This document shows, piece by piece, positions 35,091-49,700 of a stretch of 64,000 bases of DNA (the first letter of the stretch is position 1; the number at the start of each line of letters is the position of its first letter). The notes under the pieces are model-generated. The model was not told the origin of the DNA. It was given only the letters and a program-made list of their open reading frames with translations, and ran no database searches. A program made the position numbers and the translations under genes. The DNA is from Solea solea (lineage: Eukaryota > Chordata > Actinopteri > Pleuronectiformes > Soleidae), in the NCBI RefSeq assembly GCF_958295425.1, contig NC_081151.1, positions 10,292,330 through 10,356,329 of the forward strand, written 5' to 3'.

Positions 35091-36300
35091 CAACACAATA
35101 TGTTATGTAATATATGTGTGCATATATACTGTATACCTTTCATTTATGTGTATATTTGTCTTCCTTTCCTTCTAAAGAAGGGTAGCATATTTTGAGGGAT
35201 AACACAGAACAGGCATGTAACAGCAACCCCTACTAAATCCAGTCACCTTCAGCTAACCACAGAATCCTACTACTACTACCTCATTTCATTTTATTTTAAT
35301 GACCTTAGGATGGAATTCAAGAACAGGAGAGAGCTCTGGTCCCTATGATAACAGTTCTTAGTTTGAATGTATGTGATAAACAATAGAGCACAGGTTTTTA
35401 TCAAGAAATAACGCCATGCAATCTTTCTCAAAGTAAACTTTTCCAGTTTCCTCTCGTCTAACATTCGGGGCCGGCAAAGTCAAACTGTATCTCATCTCCA
35501 ACATAGATCCCTGAAGGTGAGCTCCCATCCCTGAATCTTTCCTCCATCTACTCCCACTGTGAGGAAGGAGAATAGCTTTATCTGAGTACCAGAGGAACCA
35601 TGCTAGTTTAGCCATGAGGACGTTTACCTGCAGGGCTGAATTAAGAACACTGGCCTGAATCACATGGCACAAACACATGCAAGGAAAAGTCCCGAATCAA
35701 CATCAGCATGTTCTCAAAATGACTCCAGAGCAGAAAGCACATGTACATACTGTGCAATACTTCGATGATAAGTGGTGCCAGACAACGCGACTGCCACTTT
35801 GCCACTTTATAAAATAGTAATGGCGCGAGCACGTCTCGAACTTCATTACGACTGGAATGAGGATGACGTGAGGAAATTGTTATCGGCTCGTAATGGTTTT
35901 AATGGCATCCAAAAGCCGTTCCAATTCAGAGGTTTCATTTGATGGATGAGATCGTACGAGTCCTGCGAGGGGTCATCCATAAAAATGTCAGAGGAAGGGG
36001 TGGCAGAGAGGGAGAAGTTACGGCCACAGTAAATTCCCTTCTTATTTGGAGCGCAAGCTCTAGGTGACAATGAATTGGATTTGTGTTTTTTTTTTGGTTA
36101 GGGTTAATTGTCAACAGCGCATGTTTTACATTATCATTTGAGGTATGTTCTGCACTTTATATTCCTTTCATTTCAGGAAGATTCCTGAAGGATCTCCTCA
36201 TGTTCTCTCAAGGCTGCGTACTAACATGAATTGATTTTGAAAGCATAGTTGAACTTTTTCTGACTTTGTTTTTTCCTGATACAGTTTATCCATCCGTCTT

Positions 36301-36615
36301 ATACCTCTTTATCCTGAACATGATTGTCGCGGGAGTGCTGTGCCAATCTCAGCGGACATCGGAGTACATGCTAGACAGTTCGCTAGTCCATCGCAGGGCC
36401 ACATAGAGACAAACAACCATTCACTACGGTCAATTTAGAGTGTCCAAGTGCACGTTTTTGGAATGTGGGAGGAAGCCAGAGAACCCGAAGAAAACCCACA
36501 CAAACATGGGGAGAACATGGAAACTCCATGCAGAAAGGCCCTTGTCTCGAACTCTGGTCTTCTTGCTGCAAAGGCAAGAGTGCTAACCACTACACCAACC
36601 GTGTGGCCCCCAATT
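36301..36615 (-). mobile_element. SINE, near full length, minus orientation
   Basis: The reverse complement matches the intact SINE from the head (ggccacacggttggtgtagt, B-box-like part degraded) to the tail (gcacagcactcccgcgac). CAGTTTAT occurs on both sides (36293-36300 and 36616-36623), a possible short target duplication. Confidence 0.85.
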
Positions 36616-39193
36616 CAGTTTATAATACTTGAAATGCTTTATGTAGAATCTATCTCAGATATTAGTCGGATGTCAAAGCCGGTAAGTTTGTTTGAAACTT
36701 ACCGGCTGTTGGGACTCTTAAGTGACTGTTGAGTACATGGCTGTGATATAAATGACGGAAAAGCGGTGATAAATGAATGATGTGGATTGTTTTGTATGAA
36801 CCATTAATGTTACAACAGGCCTCGGTGGCACCAAGGTAATGACTATAGATCAATGGAGTCCGTTGCTTGTACAACTTGATTGACGATGTGTGTGTATGTT
36901 TATGTTTCTGCATGGGCGACAGTGATAAGTCAGTGTGTGCAGGGGGCCTTATACGGTATATAGAGAATATATACGTGTAAACGTGCTGAACTGTTATTGC
37001 TGCACAACGATTAAATTAAGCTTAAGGACAAGTTTTCATTGTCCCTAAAGCAGTTCCATGTGTATTATTTATGGGTCCCCTGTCATAAAGAAGCTGCAGT
37101 AGCAGGACACGATTACGATGCGGGCACTTCTGATTTCATAGCATGCTGATGTGAACAACACGCCTGTCAGTGCTGCTTATTATGTCACAACACTGGCACC
37201 TCAGGAAGTTCTCCACACCACACCACACAGAGGAGAAAGAGGCAGTATATGTGGAGCTAAAGTGGAGTTTTCACGACGTTACACAAAATGAGCACAAAGC
37301 AGAAGTTACGGAAGCAACGTGCACCGCATAGTGATAACAAATGTATTGCATTGCACAAAACCACCGTTCTCTACTATTGTTGTTTTGGGTACAGAATAAC
37401 ACAGTTGCCTTTGTGCCATAAATCAAGTTGTCAAGAGAAAAGCAGTGAGAGCAAAGCTTATAGAAGACAAATATAAACATGCCTGGCGTCTTTTTGTTCC
37501 CGATCACAGTTTCTCTGTGCAATCAGATTTAACATCATAATGGAAAGTTTAAGCCACACCAAACTTTTCTATTTCTATTCATACTATTCCATCTTTATAT
37601 ACAGTATATAATGCAAGTTGCCATTTTTGAACTCAAACAAGTGACACAGATGGCATGTAATGTTCGTTAAAATAAGCTAAGCTAACGTCTTAAAACCAAA
37701 CTAAGGGCATTGGAAAATGTTTATACACAGTAAATACATGAATGTTCATGTGTTGCTTTGTACTGGACGGTGTGCGATACATGACTTGTATAACTTTATG
37801 TTTTTGTGTGTAAATAATCTTCAATATTACAATAAATGACCATGGTGTCATTACCCGAAGTTGGAACCAAGATAACAAACCAATAACATAGGGTTTTTTT
37901 TTTTTATTTCTCCTTCAAAGTGGCTGTTTTTATGACCCAGCTAAACATAATTAATACAAAAATAAGAATGACCAATAACCATGGGCCACACGGTGGAGTT
38001 GTTGTTAAAATAGATGCCTCCTAGTTGAACCTAAAGTTAGGGCAGGTGTTAAGTTACTCCAGCTCTCACATTTTGAAGATTGCAGATGCAGATTAGGGTT
38101 AGGTTAATTACAGACTGCAGGTGTGAACGTGGGTGTGAATGGTCTCTGTGTGTTGATCCTGCATCCTATAAGTGTAGAGAATAAATAAATAAATGAACAG
38201 TAACCACCACTGAGAGCTTGATTGTGGGATATTATACCTACAACAGAAATTAACAATTAATTTAAAGAGGTACACATGATCTACTCCAAATCAAATCCCA
38301 AACAAAAACCAAAATGCTTGTTTTATTGTACTTATAAACCTCCCAATGTTGACTAAAGGCCAAACTAATTTCTTAGAGTCACCCCTAACTCTATTTCAAC
38401 ACATAATGTGTTCATTCAAAGCCCAAAAATGAGGCCACGGGATCACACGTGGTGGAAATTAAGCTTATATTTAGTTTTTTTTGGGAATGGTGAAATCAAA
38501 CAAAGATATTATTTCACTCAGCATGAACACAGCTGTCACTCCCTCAGTATATCTTAAACCAGATAAAGATCACAATATGATGTCAAGCTATCACCTCCCC
38601 ATCTTTAATGAATACCGATAGCAAAATCATTCTGGCCACTAGGCCCGAGACTGTAATTCATCAATAATCCATCACCACCAAATATGTTCCATCAAAGAAA
38701 CACATCCATCACACATAAACACTGATTGTTCAGTCTCACCAGAATAAAATGGCATATTTTCCCCCCACAGTCTGAAGCTTTTATCAAAATGGCCTCCAGA
38801 GAGTATAAATCTGAAAATGGAAGCTTTGTATTTCACTTGTTTCAAAATGGTACAATGGGCCAGATTCAACTAACGCCGTCTTACTTAAGGAGAGTGCATG
38901 TATGGAGAATGCCACCTGTGGCTATTTGAATAGCAAATTTGAATAATTGATCCACTTTTTTGAACATGAAAATGTTTCGGAACATAAAGTGATACATTTT
39001 AAGGCTACACTTCCAGTCACATTAGGTCAGCAAGTGGCATCAAAGAGTCAAAAGTCGAACTTTAAGCATTAGGACATTTCACTCCTGCATTCAGAGAAAT
39101 TAAAAGGAGAATATGTTAGTTTTGAAAGCATCAGCAATTTAATTCAGTGTCTAAATGAGCTGAACGATACTTGAAAATTCATATAAAAATCAG

Positions 39194-39260
39194 AGTCATG
39201 TTGTGGGCTGTTTATTTACTGGCCGAAAAAATAAGTGTTACACAGTCGGAGAATTGGCAA
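39194..39260 (+). repeat. Fragment of the tatcgg-type dispersed repeat
   Basis: tcatgttgtgggctgtttat and gttacacagtcggagaattg match parts of the elements at 46458 and 59637. Confidence 0.5.
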
Positions 39261-42200
39261 TGTAGTTTAAAAGGTGTAATATGACTGTAACAAACAGTGC
39301 TCACTTCATTTCATGTAAGTTATCATTTATCAGCTCTTTCTGTTAGGTTACGATGAAAAGCCTTCACAGAAGATTTCACAGAAATGTGTGTATCGATGCA
39401 CATATGTATATCAGACTATGCTGCCTAAAGTTATGTTGCGGTCTTGGACGTAGCTAGCTTGCAGTTAGCTGCCGGCCGGCTAGCGCGTTGACAAGTAAAC
39501 ATGGTGTGCTAAAAAAACGTTCCTTGTAAAACTTGTATGCACATAGGCGTTCTCGTGTGTTCGGGCTAGGTTTATCTATAAGGTAAGAGTGAATATGTGG
39601 CCACTTGCTAATATCATCTACCCAATCATTTATGGAAGCTGGGTCAGGCAGACTGTTGCTGTCGGCTAGTACTAATTTATTTAGGTGTCGTTCGCGGTCC
39701 TAAAACGAAAGAACATATTCAGAATTATTTGGTGGAGGACTGTGGACATACATGTTCTTCGCTTACCTGTTGTGACGTTTTCTGACCCCAAACTGCGTGC
39801 GCATTCTCGCTAGGCTTGGAATGTTTGTATACAATGAAATGATCTATATCATTTGTGCCACTAGGGGACTCTCACTCCCTCTTAAAAAAGGTTTAATGAA
39901 GTCCTGATTAAGTAACTAATCATCTCTGTCATATTCCGGTATTTTTTAATTGCATACACCACATTTAAAAGGCAACGGAATTGAACGACATGGTCTGTTA
40001 CCTTCAATATAAATATGTATTTCTGTGCTGTCAGTATTTTTGGCTAATATGTATAACATTAGTCTTGTTGTTTTGGGATATTTCAACATATAAATGTTAC
40101 ATATTCTATCTTTAATTGGCCTCCAACCGGAACTCTGCAAGTCATTCACTTTAAATGCCAGTGAAGCAAAACAGATGGCGGAGCTTGTGTCGTTAACCTG
40201 AGCTCAAGATGACTTTGTCAAACGATGCTGCACTTGTAAAACTTTATCACGGCAGCCAAACAAGGTCGGATTGATTGCTAGTTAACAGGGTTTGTTTATG
40301 AGCTGTAAACAAATCCCCGCTTCATACTTCTTCAGTTGTCTGACAAACAAAGACAGAAGAACACGGAGATAAAACCAATTAAACGTGAACTTGGCTGCAC
40401 TCGAACTTATGTGACAGCAGGAGAGCAGGGCACTGGATGGAGGTGTAACGAGCAGGGCGCCGCTGCGTGGCCGCCAAGTTTAAGGGTTTATGTTCGCTGT
40501 CGTGTTGGTTGTATGAGGTGTCGACACACGGTCGACATCTCACATACTGCGGATTGAGCTCCGTGCACTCAGTGAACATGAAGTCAAGGCGGGGACATCC
40601 TGGAAAAACTCATTTTAGCCGACCAATAACTATTGCTGCCTTGTATCACTCAGAATGAGGGGTTTCAAAACACCAAAATCACAAAACAACACATTTGAAG
40701 ATGATATTGGAGGCAGCAGTGGATCAACTCTTGTGTGCCATGATGAAAAATGAAGCATTTTTCTCTAAGACACTATGAAACTCTGTTCCAGTTCCTCTTA
40801 CGCTTCAACAAACCCAAACTATCCCTTTTAAAACTATCTGTTGTCCTTCACATCTCCTTTAGTCACTCTTTTTCAACAATACTAAAGCTGATCTTGCAGC
40901 AAAGCTATTGTCATTAACTTTAATTTAAATCTTGACTGAAGGTAAATGATGTTGCTGTTTTGGTGATTAATCATTGAAGATGTTGATGACAGATGACAGA
41001 AGTCTTTTTTTTTTTGCATTAAAGCACCATTTTAAAATTTAGATAACCACATTTTTTTCTTTTTTTTTTCTCCATAACGCACCTTGACCTTCATCTCCTC
41101 TCGTGAAAGACTTAAAGCTCCAGTGTGTGACAGGCTCTGACAAACAATACTATCAGACTTGACTGGATATGCAAGGATAATAAGGCTTTTTAAATGTCAA
41201 ACTGCTAAATCATTGGGTTTGTTTGAGCAGTCGAATTCACTCTTGAATTGTTTCGTGTTTTCATTCACACTCCAACCTGTTTGCATCCGCCTCGCTTTAC
41301 TACAACAAAGTTGTTGTTGCCTCCATCTGTCTTGACATAATATAAATCACTCCCTGTGTGCAGAACAGGAATCATTTGAGAATGATTTGAATGTACCAGA
41401 CATTAGTTGAACAATTTAAAAGTCAACAGCACAGTGGAGTGGAAATATGAATGGAATATACTGTAGTACAAATTACACACAACAGACAGCTTTTATGTAA
41501 CTTTGTCCCACTTTTTCCCAGATTAGTTGAAACGGCTGATGATCAGAGTTTCTCTTCTATTTATATTTCTCTCAGCAACTCCCCCCACAATCAGACAGTC
41601 TACTTGTCACTGAGCTTGACTTCTTTAAACCCACTTTTTATCTCTACCCACTCAGAAACTAATGTAATGCAAAAACTAATTCACTATGTGTTAGGAAATT
41701 GGACTTTTGCTCTTTCTGGCGACTATAAAGGACGAGGAATTTGAATAAAAAAATAATCAGCTCCAATAAAAACTATACTGTACACGTATACATGTTAGTC
41801 AGTCTGAAATTGTATTACATCACATTTCTCAAGGTCAAACATGAACACACGCAGCTGGGAATTGAATTACTACTGCATAATGTATATGTTCACTCAGACT
41901 CAAACTGGCCTATAGGCGACCGAGTTGACCGAGTTTGGAAAGAACTGAATATTTTAAAGGTGTAGAAAGACACAGGTCAACATCATTTCAATGTTGCAGC
42001 ATCACAACATGAACATTTGCAGTTTTCATTCATTCATTCTGTCAGTCAGTCAGCGTCAAATAAACATGGATTATCAAGTTGAACTGTATAAACACGCTTC
42101 ATCTGCAGACCGAGGAGAGGAGCACGCACCCAAAGGAAATCAGAGGGAGAGTCAAGGTCGGGAGTGTTAACAAGGGAACATAGAGAGTAGATAGTGACAC

Positions 42201-43554
42201 AAAGCTGAAGCAGGGAATGGGGTCTATAAACTGAGATGGATGTTAACAGCGGACATTCAGACGATAATCCACTCAACTAAGTACAGGACTGCTGTTTCCA
42301 AGCTGTCCTACTCTGGTTTCTTCAGCTTTCACACTTTGCTGTGACCGAACCATGGATGTCAGGTGTCTACTATGTCACAATAGATGATGGGTTTGAGCAA
42401 CAACAATTGAAATTGTACACAATTATTGTGCAATACTATTTAAATAAATAGGTATAGAGAAATGAATTAGTCTCAAGGTCCTGGAAGAAACTCAAAGGTG
42501 CTTTTTGCAATCGCCTCATGCTTTGGACACTGACATACGATACATGACATCACACAAACACACACACACACAGAGAGAAAGAGAGACCATACACATATTT
42601 TATGGAGGCGTGATCTGGCATCAGCTCAGGTGAGAGCATTTAGAACCTCCTAGGTGGGCCATCTGTTCGTCTTATTCAACAGAGCAAACTCCAAAAAAAA
42701 ATAGTCCTATTCTTATTCACCAGACAATCCCAAATACAATATTTGTGTCTCACCGTCTCTCTCTATCGCTCACCTCGTGTAAACTATAGGATGAAAACAA
42801 ATTAGTTTGCAGAGGGAAAAGTGGTCATCCACTGTGAAACATTGTTAATGAAGAGAGGGAAAGTACGTGATGGACATACCGGGCGCAATGGGGGAAAGAG
42901 AAAAGGAGCGGCTGAGTCAAAGAAGCATTATCTTAAAATACGGTTGCAGGATTCTCCCTTTCTCCTTTTCTCTAGCGACTGTAAAAAAAGAAAGAAAGAA
43001 TAGGGACAGTAAATTAGACCTGAGTAAGACACTTCAGGGGAGGGTGGATGGGACAAAGTAAAACAGCGTGTGCGCCCTTGGCTGCACACCACCGGCGTAT
43101 CCAATAGAGCTGTTCGCCCACATCATCAGAGCAGTGTGGGCTCAAGCAAAGCCAAAATATAAGAGGTGGACCAAGTGGAGAAGGCACAAAATGGCTGCTT
43201 TGTTGACTCATTTGCAGATAGAGTGATGGATGTTTAAAGAGATTTAAATCCTTTCATTTTGGGCTGGTGGCTACTACTACTACTACAATGAAAACTGTGA
43301 ATACTTAAAGGAATTTAGGTTTTCTATTTTATTTTTTTATGTATGGTTGAAATCATCATCAACACTGAGGGAGGAAAGGAAAAACATAGATTAGCCACTT
43401 AACAAAAGGCTCACTAAATAAAATATACACTTGCTTAAGTATATAATATCAGTCTATAATATATCATCTGTAATATCAGAACGCCAGAAAAATATATCTG
43501 CTGCTTTATCTCGCTGTTAGAAAGCCTTTTTTATGGTTGAAGTTACAAGCTAAA

Positions 43555-43905
43555 CCACTCCACACCAAAGTCCATAAAGAAAATCTGCATGTTTAACTTC
43601 GAGGACACGGGAGCTGCTCGTCTACTGCTACCTCGGTCGGGTTTCAACGTTTGTGTCAACTTGGGTTAATCTGAACAAAGGCTTTCAAACTCCAAAGTGG
43701 AAAGATTACACATTTGAACGGACTAATGGAGGCGACAGTTCCACAGATCGACAGCTCCTGTGTGCTGTGATGTAAAATCTGTGATTTTTTGAGTGGACTT
43801 TGGTGCAGGGAGTGTTTATCAGTTTCCAGCAGTAAAAAAGACTTTCTAATGGCGAGTACCTTAAGACTTAAGCAGGTGTCTATATGAAGTGAGCCTCATG
43901 TTAAG
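43555..43905. repeat. Dispersed repeat with caccaaagtcca ends (possible MITE)
   Basis: It begins caccaaagtccataaagaaaat and contains the inverted phrase gtggactttggtgcaggga near 43793. Related sequence occurs at 34925-35090 (ccacagtccatagagaaaat ... ggactttggtgaaggaagtg) and near 40700-40760. Confidence 0.5.
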
Positions 43906-45987
43906 TGGCTATGTTATCAGTGAGAGCGAGCATGCAGGTCATGCAGGCTGGTTCTTCGTGATGTCACTAAACCCACAAAAGATGCCAGAGTCTCTGTTAG
44001 GCAGCTGTCCTGAAGGCTAACTTTTTTCCTCCTCACATAACCATTGGTCATATTTTCAATTGGGTGAAAGGAGGAAAGTGAAAGACTTGTATAGTGAAAG
44101 AATGTATATACATATACAGTACAGGAGACCTTCAGCCAGCACCTGCAGGAAGCTTTTAATCCAGTGAAAAGAAAGCTATTTTGTGGAGCTGTTTTGTTTT
44201 CTTTTGTACAACACTCACATGTCAGGAGCACTTAAAAGAGTTACTGCTTTCTGTAATTATTCTTCCTCTTGCTGCTGGCAAGGGAAGCGCTGCCATTATA
44301 AGCAACACTACAATGCAAAAGCCCATTTTGTGTGTGTAGAGAAGCCAATCTAAAGTTCAGCTGAATCTTATATTAGACGGAACGAGACAAATCAATAGAG
44401 TATTTCCTCCAAAGCCACAGGGCCAGATAAAACATTGATGTGATTATCTCCCTTTAAGAACAACCCTGTAGGTCATCTGTGCCTGCAGATTTTTACAACC
44501 CATAGGCCTGGATTGTCTGAAGTTATCACAGGGGGGAGGGGGGGGCAAATAGGGAAGTATAGCTTGATGGAGCAATGCAGTTTGTGTGTAGGCAGAGGGA
44601 TTGGTGTGGATGCATGCGCTGGACTCACAGGACATTTTTGCAACACTGCATGTTGTATGTTTACTGCACTGCAAAAAAAGAGCGATAATCTATGTTAATT
44701 TGCAAGTCTCTACCAAAAATGATGCCATTGGGACATTTTTTTAAATGATTTATTATTGATGTCATAATAAATCCACATATGTGCCCAACCATGGAAAAAT
44801 AAGGAACAAGTCTCTCGAGGGGCATTTTGAGTTATTTACAGATTCTGAAAGTGTGATGGAAAGTCTAAGCTTTCCAACTATGTCTAACACATTGAAATCT
44901 GAAAATATTTGAATGGCCACATCTGGGGCCTTAAAGGTACCAAGCCATAAGATTCAAGATTCAAGAGTCAAGATTCAAGATAGGCCCTGGTACACTAACC
45001 AATGCGCACCATGCGCATGACATTTGTATTAAATATAATTAAAGTGAGCCTCTTTGACTTTAAACCCTGACTCATAAGTCAGATCATTTTCTCCAAGTAT
45101 TCCTCATGAATCACAGTCAGAAAAGCGAGAGAAACTGATGGGACTAAGTAGATAGGAGGACCTACAGTATCTACTATTTGATGACAGAAACATGAGGAAC
45201 ACAGTCGCCACTTCACTATTGACCGCCGATCCATTAGTCGCTGAAACGCCCCAAAATCTTTCACGCTCATGAGATTGGGATGGATGGATGTGGAGTGATG
45301 CGTGAATGGATGGACAGATGGCGAACCCCAAAAAATAATGCATCCTAATGCCACGGGTGTCAATGAGCAGAGGCATAACCTTTAGTCGGCAAAGGCTGCC
45401 ATTATACACACACACATACACACACACACACACAGAGCCAAGGATACACAAAAAGAAGTTATTACACACCCCAGTGAGTGCATTATGATCTCACACCTAC
45501 TAAATGACAGCCTCTGGTGCTCAGATGGCAAAAAAGAAAAAAAGCTGGAGCAGGAGATGAAGATGATTACTGCAGGCGCCTAATTAAGCATGGGATTTTA
45601 ACATATAGACACAAGTGCGCCATGTACATAGTATACAGTATATTGTATGTATATACTAGTACATAAACACACACAGTATACAGGTTTGAACAGCCATTCT
45701 TATTAATATTAATATTCTTATTCATTTGGACAGTGTAACTAAGACGTTCTCCCTAAACTAACCACAAGTCACACCTAATCTCTAACCACAGCCACGGTAA
45801 GGTTGTGCCCCATAAGGACCAGGTTTTGGTCTCCATGAGGACTATTGGTTTTGACAAGGTCAGTGTTTATACCAGACAATGTTCTTCAGAGGTAACAGCC
45901 CAAACACACACGCACACACACACACAGATGAGATAATGTTGCCTAAACCCTCCTTGATTTTAATTAACTTTACATACGTCATGTGGA

Positions 45988-46367
45988 GGGCCACACGGTG
46001 GTGTAGTGGTTAGCACTCTCGCCTTGCAGCGAGAAGACCCGGGTTCGAGCCCCGGTTGGAACAAGGGCCTTTCTGCATGGAGTTTGCATGTTCTCCCCGT
46101 GTGTGCGTGGGTTCTCTCCGGGTACTCCGGCTTCCTCCCACAGTCCAAAAACATGCAATGTGGGGATAGGTAAATTGAACACTCCAAATTGACCATAGGA
46201 GTGAGTGTGAGAGTGAATGGTTGTTTGTCTCTATCTGTGTGTGGCCCTGCGATGGACTGGCGAACTGTCCAGGGTGTACCCCGCCTATCGCCCGATGTAG
46301 CTGAGATTGGCACAGCACCCCCCGCGACCCTCTGGTGGAGGATAAAGCGGTAGATGATGACTGACTG
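45988..46367 (+). mobile_element. Intact tRNA-headed SINE with 12-bp target duplication
   Basis: 380 bp flanked by a perfect direct repeat, ACGTCATGTGGA, at 45976-45987 and 46368-46379. The head has an A-box-like tggtgtagtggttagc and a B-box-like gggttcgagcccc, the RNA polymerase III promoter signature of a tRNA-derived SINE. The body (ctttctgcatggagtttgca, tgttctccccgtgtgtgcgt) and the 3' part (cctgcgatggactggcgaac, tgtccagggtgtaccccgcc) are shared with at least four other pieces in the window. The tail is gatgatgactgactg. The head cannot fold into a normal tRNA anticodon arm, so it is not a tRNA gene. Confidence 0.93.
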
Positions 46368-46457
46368 ACGTCATGTGGAATTTTTGCCACAAGGGGTTTG
46401 ATGACATCTGGAAGCGTCTTTAAGCAGCGTGGGATCATGGGAAATGCTGTCCTGTTT

Positions 46458-46790
46458 AGGGATGAGCCGACATGATACTTGGTATCGGTATTGGTTTGAT
46501 ACTGCTCAAAATCACCGGATTGGGTATCAGAATAGAGCAAAATCTGATATAAACCAAACATTCTATGAATCGCATAGTTCACTATGCACACAAAAAAATT
46601 AAAATAAATGTAAGTGAGTGATGTTGACTGTTTATTTCTTCTTTATGGGAGGAAAATATTTGTGACACAGTTGGAGAAGGTGTAAAATTAAAATATTGAA
46701 CCGATATCAGTATCGGTATCAAAACAGAAAAGTGATTTCAAGCAAGTATTCTGTGGCAGAACATGCAGCAAACGGCAAATACACACAATG
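46458..46790 (+). repeat. tatcgg-type dispersed repeat, plus copy
   Basis: It starts gggatgagccgacatgatac and contains ggtatcggtattggtttgat and ccgatatcagtatcggtatc. The copy at 59637-59873 is its reverse complement in outline. Confidence 0.6.
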
Positions 46791-49700
46791 ACATTTTAGT
46801 CAAATAACTTCATTAAAACAAATGAAACGTTACCTTGAATAGAAATACAGATTTCTCTGGATTGTTTATAGAGAGTTAATGGAAGTACACGACTTACTCA
46901 TTAGCCAAGTTAACAGAGCTGTCTCCAGACACTGGATGTCTGCCAGAATCCAAGAGGAGACCAAACTTCTCATCACATTACATTTTCAACATCATTTGTC
47001 AGTTAGTATCTGCCTTTATATAAACACTTATCCCGTTTATGTCTTATAGAGGTTTCAATAAAGCTCAGTATATGATGAGGGAACATGACTTTACTACTGA
47101 TGTCCCTGTGTGGTTCCATGCCTCTAACACTACCCAGGTCACTGAACATCACACCCAGAGGTGTCTGTGCCTGCTACACACCACAAACTGAGCTGCAGGT
47201 ATTATCACTGACCTGACTGTAGGTTTTATGATCCACTATTTATTTTAATTGTATCTTTTCCCTTTATTACAACTCATACAATGTTCTTTCGCATTTCATT
47301 AAAATTGATAAAGCAATCTAAGTCTTTTATAGCTGACTAGTGCGGCATTAAAATGGAAAACAATGGGAATAGGAATGAATTGAACTGAATTTTGCAGATT
47401 ATTTACTTGTGCTTTTACTATCTGATGTGTGGCAGCTTAATGTTGAAAAGTCATATCAAAAAATGATTATAGGTTTTTGTGTTGTTATTAAAGTGTTCAT
47501 GTTCATTGTATTTAGTAATGCAATGCTTTTAAAACTGGTTTCAAGGTCATGATTTACACCTGAGACGTAACAGTGTAACATATGAATATAAGTGGTCCAT
47601 CCATATACCACATTTCCACTCCACAATTACTACGTGTGCAGACTCTGGTAATTCAGATAAACCGCACATTTCAACTGTGAGGACAAGAAAACAGAGACTG
47701 CAAAGTCTTAAACAGACTGAAGACTGTGTAAGATATTTTGTTGTACAGATGCTGACAACAGCAGCGAGTTTAAGTATAGCCGCTAACAGACTTGCTTGCA
47801 CAGTAATGGTCACAGAAGTTCAGAGGTCACAGAGGTGTTGGTAATAGCTTCATAAATTCAAAGGTCAAATTTAGGCAATACTGTGCGATTGGGATTTTCT
47901 AAATTTAATATGTATAAATATCATTTTAATAACCATACAAGCTCAGAGCAGACAAAGTTCTCCACCCCACATGTGATCTATGGTTCCCCCCATGAGGGGG
48001 GATTGGACCATAGGTTGAGAACCATGGCTCTAGAAGATGGAAGCTTTTCCAACACCTTCTCAGAGAGTGAATTTAGCAGATTTTATGCACCTTTTAACAA
48101 AACACAAAGTAGATTTGTGTCTTTCTTTGTGTCAGTAAATGCGGTGAAGCTACGGGCTGTAGCAACGCTGCAAAACTGTTAAAATTTTGATTAATATTGT
48201 TTTGTGTGGTACAATCTTGTGGGTCAAAACGAACATTGCAGTATCTTTAGAGACAGTCTCTACACTTCTAGCACCCAAATACACGATTTAGTATGATCCT
48301 CAGTGGTAAAGACCATGTATCTCCATGGTGAACAGCTGTGAATCAACATAATGGGTCATCCGTCTCACAGCATCTGGATAGAAGATAAATGGAAAGAATA
48401 AAAAAATAAATAAAGGAGAAAGTAAAACCCAGTAAATCTAAGCCCCCCTTGTGCAAAGAGGCTGAAATCTGAGGTGATGCAGGTTGGTGGAGGACAAAAA
48501 GGAGGGAGAAAGTGAAAATGTGGGTGATGATAATGGGGTGGTGGGAGGGATAACCATCAGTAATTTCAGCAGGCTGGCGGATTTCCATTTGTTTGGTGGC
48601 TTGACCAATGGTGCGTCGGGATGTCTACACCAAACAGCGGTGCGGAACTGAAACAAAGAGCAATGGGAAGGGGGATGGAGCCACTGAAGCATTACCTCTG
48701 TGGAGGAAGAGAAAGAGGTGCTGCCATTTTGATGGCATCCACAGAGCGGAGGCTGAGTTCCCTCTCTCTCCCCCTCTCTGAGAGACGGAAAAGCCATCAA
48801 CAATGATGGCGTCATTTCATTCAGCACAGATGATCCCAAAAATGGAAAACGTAAAAAAAAAAAAAAGATCAGTAAAAGCTACTGGTTCCACAATATGGAT
48901 TTACACACGTTATCAGTAGAGAATAGAGTGACAGGTGTGCTCCTCACACAGATGACAAACAGGAATCCTCCCTGCACCTCAATCCACAAGCACACTTGAC
49001 ATTCTGATCCTCGGCAACTTTGAACACACAATCTCCCATTAAAGACAACCTTCCTGCTACACTAGTCACTAGAGGTCGACCGACTCATCGGCCCCAATAG
49101 GACATTTCACAACCTATCAGCATTGGTGGACCCTGGCTCCGATGACTGTGCTGCCTCTGCCCATCATGTGGAGACACCGATCAATACTGGCTAGTAGCAA
49201 ACCGAGCACAACTTATAGAACAATACATTATTTGTTTCATTTAAGAACCACTTTAGCCAAAAAGGTGTGACTGCAATGTGATTTTCTCCTAAAGATCAAC
49301 AACCAAAATGTCTGTAAAAAACAAAAATGGCCCTTGAATTCAAACAGTACATGACTGTGAAGTTAGGTTTAGGTTGGATATTCCACATCAACGCTTTCAG
49401 ATCGGGCAGTAGTCTGCTTTATGTCTGAGTGCTCCTGCCAAACCCATGCAACAGCCTTTAAATTAAAATAATTATTATATTGTGGGTACGGTTGTTCCGA
49501 TTCCGATACCAGTGAGTGATGCAGGGTCCACAGTCTGTTGACTTTAGAAGAGTGCCTACAAGATGCATTCAGTGACCCTCAGTGAAATGTAATACCTCTG
49601 CAAACACACAAGCAGTGAGTCTACTAACCAAAAGCCTGCTGGTGTACATTCAAAGAACCTTGTAAATTTCAATACTTCTGCAGTCGCTGCTTCTTCCACC

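Noticed and set aside
43115..43145. Possible SS1 microexon (ctgatgatgtgggcgaac on the minus strand reads LMMWAN)
   Set aside because: There is no GT donor at the right distance and no good acceptor; the match is two methionines only.
45990..46062. Possible tRNA gene (A box, B box)
   Set aside because: The anticodon arm does not form a normal 7-base loop and the element continues into a 380-bp SINE with a target duplication.
46010..46591. 193-codon open frame on the minus strand
   Set aside because: It runs through the SINE and the adjacent tatcgg-type repeat; no recognisable protein features.
49140..49170. Possible SS1 microexon reading LHMMGRG on the minus strand
   Set aside because: No splice signals in usable phase; similarity too short.
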